Below, piece after piece: positions 32,925 through 35,379 of a DNA stretch of 35,379 nt; positions within the stretch are counted from its first letter, which is position 1, and the number at the start of each line of letters is the position of its first letter. Position numbers and translations under genes: made by a program. The DNA lies in NCBI GenBank assembly GCA_900767585.1, contig CAAFZP010000003.1, forward strand, positions 1 through 35,379. Reading direction: 5' to 3'. Origin of the DNA: Lachnospiraceae bacterium. GTDB taxonomy: Bacteria; Bacillota; Clostridia; Lachnospirales; Lachnospiraceae. The notes beneath the pieces were generated by a model. It was not told where the DNA came from, ran no database searches, and saw nothing but the letters and a program-made list of their open reading frames with translations.

Positions 32925-35012
32925 TTACTGCTCAGCGTCCTTCAGGCTCAGGCTGATCTTACCCATACGGTCAACCTCAAGAACCTTAACCTTGACTACA
33001 TCGCCGATATTTACAACATCCTCTACCTTCTCTACACGGTGATCTGCCAGCTTAGAGATATGAATCAATCCATCCTTGTTTGGTGACAGCTCTACGAATG
33101 CACCGAAGTTCATAATACGAACAACCTTACCTTCGTAAGTCTTACCAACCTCGATTGGGTCTACGATAGAACGGATGATCTTCAATGCTTTGTCCATGCC
33201 TGCCTGCTCAACACCGCAGATAAATACATTTCCATCATCATCGATATCGATCTTAACGCCTGTCTCCTCGATAATTGCGTTGATTGTCTTTCCTCTCTGT
33301 CCGATGATCTCACCAATCTTCTCCGGATCAACCTTTGTCTGGATAATCTTCGGAGCAAACTCGCCAACGTGATCTCTTGGAGCTGCAATAGCCGGCTTCA
33401 TACATGTATCCATGATGAAAAGTCTTGCCTCACGACATCTTGCGATCGCGCCCTCTACGATTGGACGGGTCAGACCATGAATCTTGATATCCATCTGGAT
33501 CGCTGTGATACCTTCGGTTGTACCTGTTACCTTGAAGTCCATGTCGCCGAAGAAATCTTCGAGTCCCTGAATATCTGTCAACAGTACATAATCATCATCT
33601 GTCTCACCGGTTACAAGACCACAGGAAATACCTGCTACCATCTTCTTGATTGGAACACCGGCAGCCATGAGTGACATACAAGATGCACATGTGGAAGCCA
33701 TGGATGTTGAACCGTTTGACTCAAATGTCTCAGATACGGAACGAATGGCATATGGGAACTCGTCCTCGCTTGGAAGTACAGGAACAAGTGCACGCTCAGC
33801 AAGTGCACCATGTCCGATCTCACGACGTCCCGGTCCTCTGGATGGCTTTGTCTCACCAACAGAGTATGATGGGAAGTTGTAGTGATGCATATATCTCTTA
33901 GATGTAACATTTGTGTCAAGTCCATCTAACTTCTGTGCCTCAGAAAGCGGAGCCAGTGTTACAACGTTACAAATCTGTGTCTGTCCTCTTGTGAACATAG
34001 CAGAACCATGGACTCTAGGAATGATATCAACCTCTGCTGAAAGTGGACGGATCTGTGTGATCTGTCTTCCATCCGGACGCTTGTGTTCCTTCAAGATCAT
34101 CTTACGAACTGTCTTCTTCTGGTACTGGTAAACAGCCTCATCAAGAACTGCCAGCCAATCTTCCTTATCCGCAAATGCCTCTTCAAGCTTCTCCTTGATC
34201 TGACGGATATTCTCCTCACGCACCTGCTTCTCGTCTGTGAAGACTGCCTCTTCCATCGCTGCAGGTGGAACAAGCTCCTTGATTGCCTCAAACAGTTCTT
34301 CCGGAACTGCGCAGCTTGTATAAGAATGCTTTGGCTTACCACACTCAGCTACGATCTTATCGATAAACGCAATTACCTTCTGGTTTAACTCATGTGCTGC
34401 ATAAATAGCCTCGATCATCTTCGCCTCAGGTACTTCATTTGCACCAGCCTCGATCATGATAACCTTATCTCTTGTAGATGCAACAGTAAGCTTCAGATCT
34501 GACTCCAGATTCTGTGCAGAATTTGGATTGAAAATCAGCTCGCCGTTGATCATACCAACCTGTGTCGTTGCACATGGACCATCAAATGGGATATCAGAAA
34601 TTGCTGTTGCAATCGCTGAACCAAGCATAGCCGTAAGTTCTGGAGAACACTCAGGATCTACAGACATAACCATGTTGTTGAGTGTAACATCATTTCTATA
34701 ATCCTTTGGGAACAATGGTCTCATTGGACGGTCGATAACACGGGATGTAAGGATTGCGTTCTCGCTTGCCTTACCCTCACGCTTGTTGAATCCTCCAGGA
34801 ATTTTTCCTACCGAATACATCTTCTCCTCATACTCAACAGAAAGAGGGAAGAAATCGATACCATCTCTTGGTTTTTCTGATGCAGTTGCTGTAGAAAGCA
34901 CAACTGTATCTCCGTAGTGCATCAAAGCTGCACCGTTTGCCTGCTTTGCAACTCTGCCTACATCGACACGCAAGGTTCTTCCGGCAAGTTCCATCTCAAA
35001 CTTCTTGTACAT
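32925..35012 (-). CDS. pnp: polyribonucleotide nucleotidyltransferase
   Basis: PNPase degrades RNA 3' to 5' using phosphate and can add tails. The 695-residue protein has two RNase PH domains (about 1-215 and 310-530) joined by a helical linker, then a KH domain (about 550-610, IGEIIGQRGKTINAIIEETG) and an S1 domain (about 620-690, with NFGAFVEL and DGLIHISKL). Early segments FEMELAGRTLRVDVGR and MHYGDTVVL are typical. The frame opens at 35045, but the ATG at 35012 has AAGGAG at 8 bases and gives the standard N-terminus. rpsO, its usual upstream neighbour, is not in the 367 bases that precede it here. Confidence 0.97.
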   Translation of the reverse strand: MYKKFEMELAGRTLRVDVGRVAKQANGAALMHYGDTVVLSTATASEKPRDGIDFFPLSVEYEEKMYSVGKIPGGFNKREGKASENAILTSRVIDRPMRPLFPKDYRNDVTLNNMVMSVDPECSPELTAMLGSAIATAISDIPFDGPCATTQVGMINGELIFNPNSAQNLESDLKLTVASTRDKVIMIEAGANEVPEAKMIEAIYAAHELNQKVIAFIDKIVAECGKPKHSYTSCAVPEELFEAIKELVPPAAMEEAVFTDEKQVREENIRQIKEKLEEAFADKEDWLAVLDEAVYQYQKKTVRKMILKEHKRPDGRQITQIRPLSAEVDIIPRVHGSAMFTRGQTQICNVVTLAPLSEAQKLDGLDTNVTSKRYMHHYNFPSYSVGETKPSRGPGRREIGHGALAERALVPVLPSEDEFPYAIRSVSETFESNGSTSMASTCASCMSLMAAGVPIKKMVAGISCGLVTGETDDDYVLLTDIQGLEDFFGDMDFKVTGTTEGITAIQMDIKIHGLTRPIVEGAIARCREARLFIMDTCMKPAIAAPRDHVGEFAPKIIQTKVDPEKIGEIIGQRGKTINAIIEETGVKIDIDDDGNVFICGVEQAGMDKALKIIRSIVDPIEVGKTYEGKVVRIMNFGAFVELSPNKDGLIHISKLADHRVEKVEDVVNIGDVVKVKVLEVDRMGKISLSLKDAEQ

Positions 35013-35155
35013 AATAAATTCTCCTTGAAATATTTTTTCCTGCAATCAGACTCCGAAACGACTGAAAACGCCACTTTCTGTTTTATTGTTTCTATCGCAC
35101 TGTCAGTGTCAGAAAATGATTTTTTCAGTTGTCTCGGTTTTGTCTTCATGCAATC
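35013..35155 (-). promoter_or_regulatory. pnp 5' leader (about 140 bases)
   Basis: Between the predicted transcription start (about 35155) and the pnp ATG there is no gene. The leader contains A-rich stretches and small dyads (for example GAAAA...TTTTC near 35117-35131) but no clear large stem like the E. coli pnp autoregulatory hairpin. An overlapping minus-strand frame reaching into it shows no recognisable protein. Confidence 0.4.
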
Positions 35156-35161
35156 TTTTAG

Positions 35162-35190
35162 ATTATACCATCTATTTCCTTTGGCTTCAA
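35162..35190 (-). promoter_or_regulatory. promoter upstream of pnp
   Basis: On the minus strand, TTGAAG (35190-35185) and TATAAT (35167-35162) are separated by 17 bases. The consensus -10 and the spacing make this the best promoter candidate near pnp. Confidence 0.65.
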
Positions 35191-35223
35191 GATGGGAATG
35201 GATGAAATGTGGGATTTTTTGTT

Positions 35224-35373
35224 TGTGATTTTTTGCTTGCTTTCCTTCTGAAAAACACACGACATGTGTTTTTTAGCTTGCTTCTTCTCTCTAAAACACA
35301 CTTTTCTCCCCGGGACTGCATGATTAGCTTCCGAAGTGTGTTTTCTCGCTCGCTTTCCTTCTAATAAACACAC
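35224..35373. repeat. cluster of three hairpin-ended direct repeats
   Basis: Three related copies of about 37 bases lie at 35224-35260, 35265-35301 and 35336-35373. Each begins TGTG(T/A)TTT, contains GCTTGCTT-like and CTTCT cores, and ends AAACACAC, so its ends are inverted repeats (TGTGTTTT / AAAACACA). Copies 1 and 3 are followed by GACATG. The second and third are separated by 34 bases of unrelated sequence. No gene is seen here. Minus-strand frames across the copies give repetitive Lys/Arg-rich peptides (CLLEGKRARKH, CFREKKQAKKH), which look like translated repeats, not a protein. The array may continue beyond the window edge. Confidence 0.75.
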
Positions 35374-35379
35374 GACATG

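Noticed and set aside
34958..35373. Minus-strand frames with Lys/Arg-rich repeated peptides upstream of pnp
   Set aside because: They are translations of the DNA repeats, run into the pnp leader, and lack a coherent ribosome site or known fold.
35224..35373. CRISPR array
   Set aside because: Only three diverged units with spacers of about 4 and 34 bases; repeats are not identical and no cas genes are nearby.

Overview
The window (35.4 kb, moderate GC) looks like chromosomal core sequence from an anaerobic Firmicute of class Clostridia, most likely family Lachnospiraceae. Supporting this are an IspH-ribosomal S1 fusion, a CBS/DRTGG-type manganese pyrophosphatase, a formate-tetrahydrofolate ligase/FolD pair, a biotin-dependent sodium-pump decarboxylase operon, a GH94 cellobiose phosphorylase, and the Bacillus-like order rplS - signal peptidase - rbgA - rnhB - ylqG - ylqH. 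Strong AGGAGG ribosome binding sites are almost universal. A genus cannot be assigned by eye. I saw no rRNA, tRNA, insertion sequence, phage gene or CRISPR array. All genes but one lie on the minus strand.

Layout, in the minus-strand direction of transcription (right to left). Positions 35379-35013 hold a short-repeat cluster, a good promoter and a leader for pnp. Then follow pnp, a GH94 cellobiose phosphorylase and a MATE transporter. A single plus-strand gene, the CBS-domain pyrophosphatase (27058-28716), has a near-consensus promoter and converges on MATE at a bidirectional terminator. Next are tepA (ClpP-like), ftsK/spoIIIE, fhs, folD, rimO and pgsA, ending at a strong terminator.

The five-gene biotin decarboxylase operon (18284-12856) follows with its own promoter: carboxyltransferase, lipoprotein/OadG fusion, biotin carrier, OadB-type sodium pump, and a pyruvate/oxaloacetate carboxyltransferase. 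It carries both a CoA-type and a keto-acid-type transferase around one carrier and one membrane pump, which suggests a sodium-coupled transcarboxylase-like system. After its terminator come the KtrB/KtrA potassium uptake genes, a BaiN-type flavoprotein, cmk, the ispH-S1 fusion and a translationally coupled cheR.

The left part is rplS with its own promoter and leader, signal peptidase I (copy 2), rbgA, signal peptidase I (copy 1, with a long charged N-terminus), rnhB, and a pair resembling the flagellar export proteins FliK (C-terminal domain) and FlhB (cytoplasmic domain), with no flagellar genes nearby.

Most genes are housekeeping. The most unusual features are the mixed decarboxylase operon and its lipoprotein-gamma fusion, the FliK/FlhB-like pair, the symmetrical box cluster before ktrB, and the hairpin-ended repeats at the right edge.
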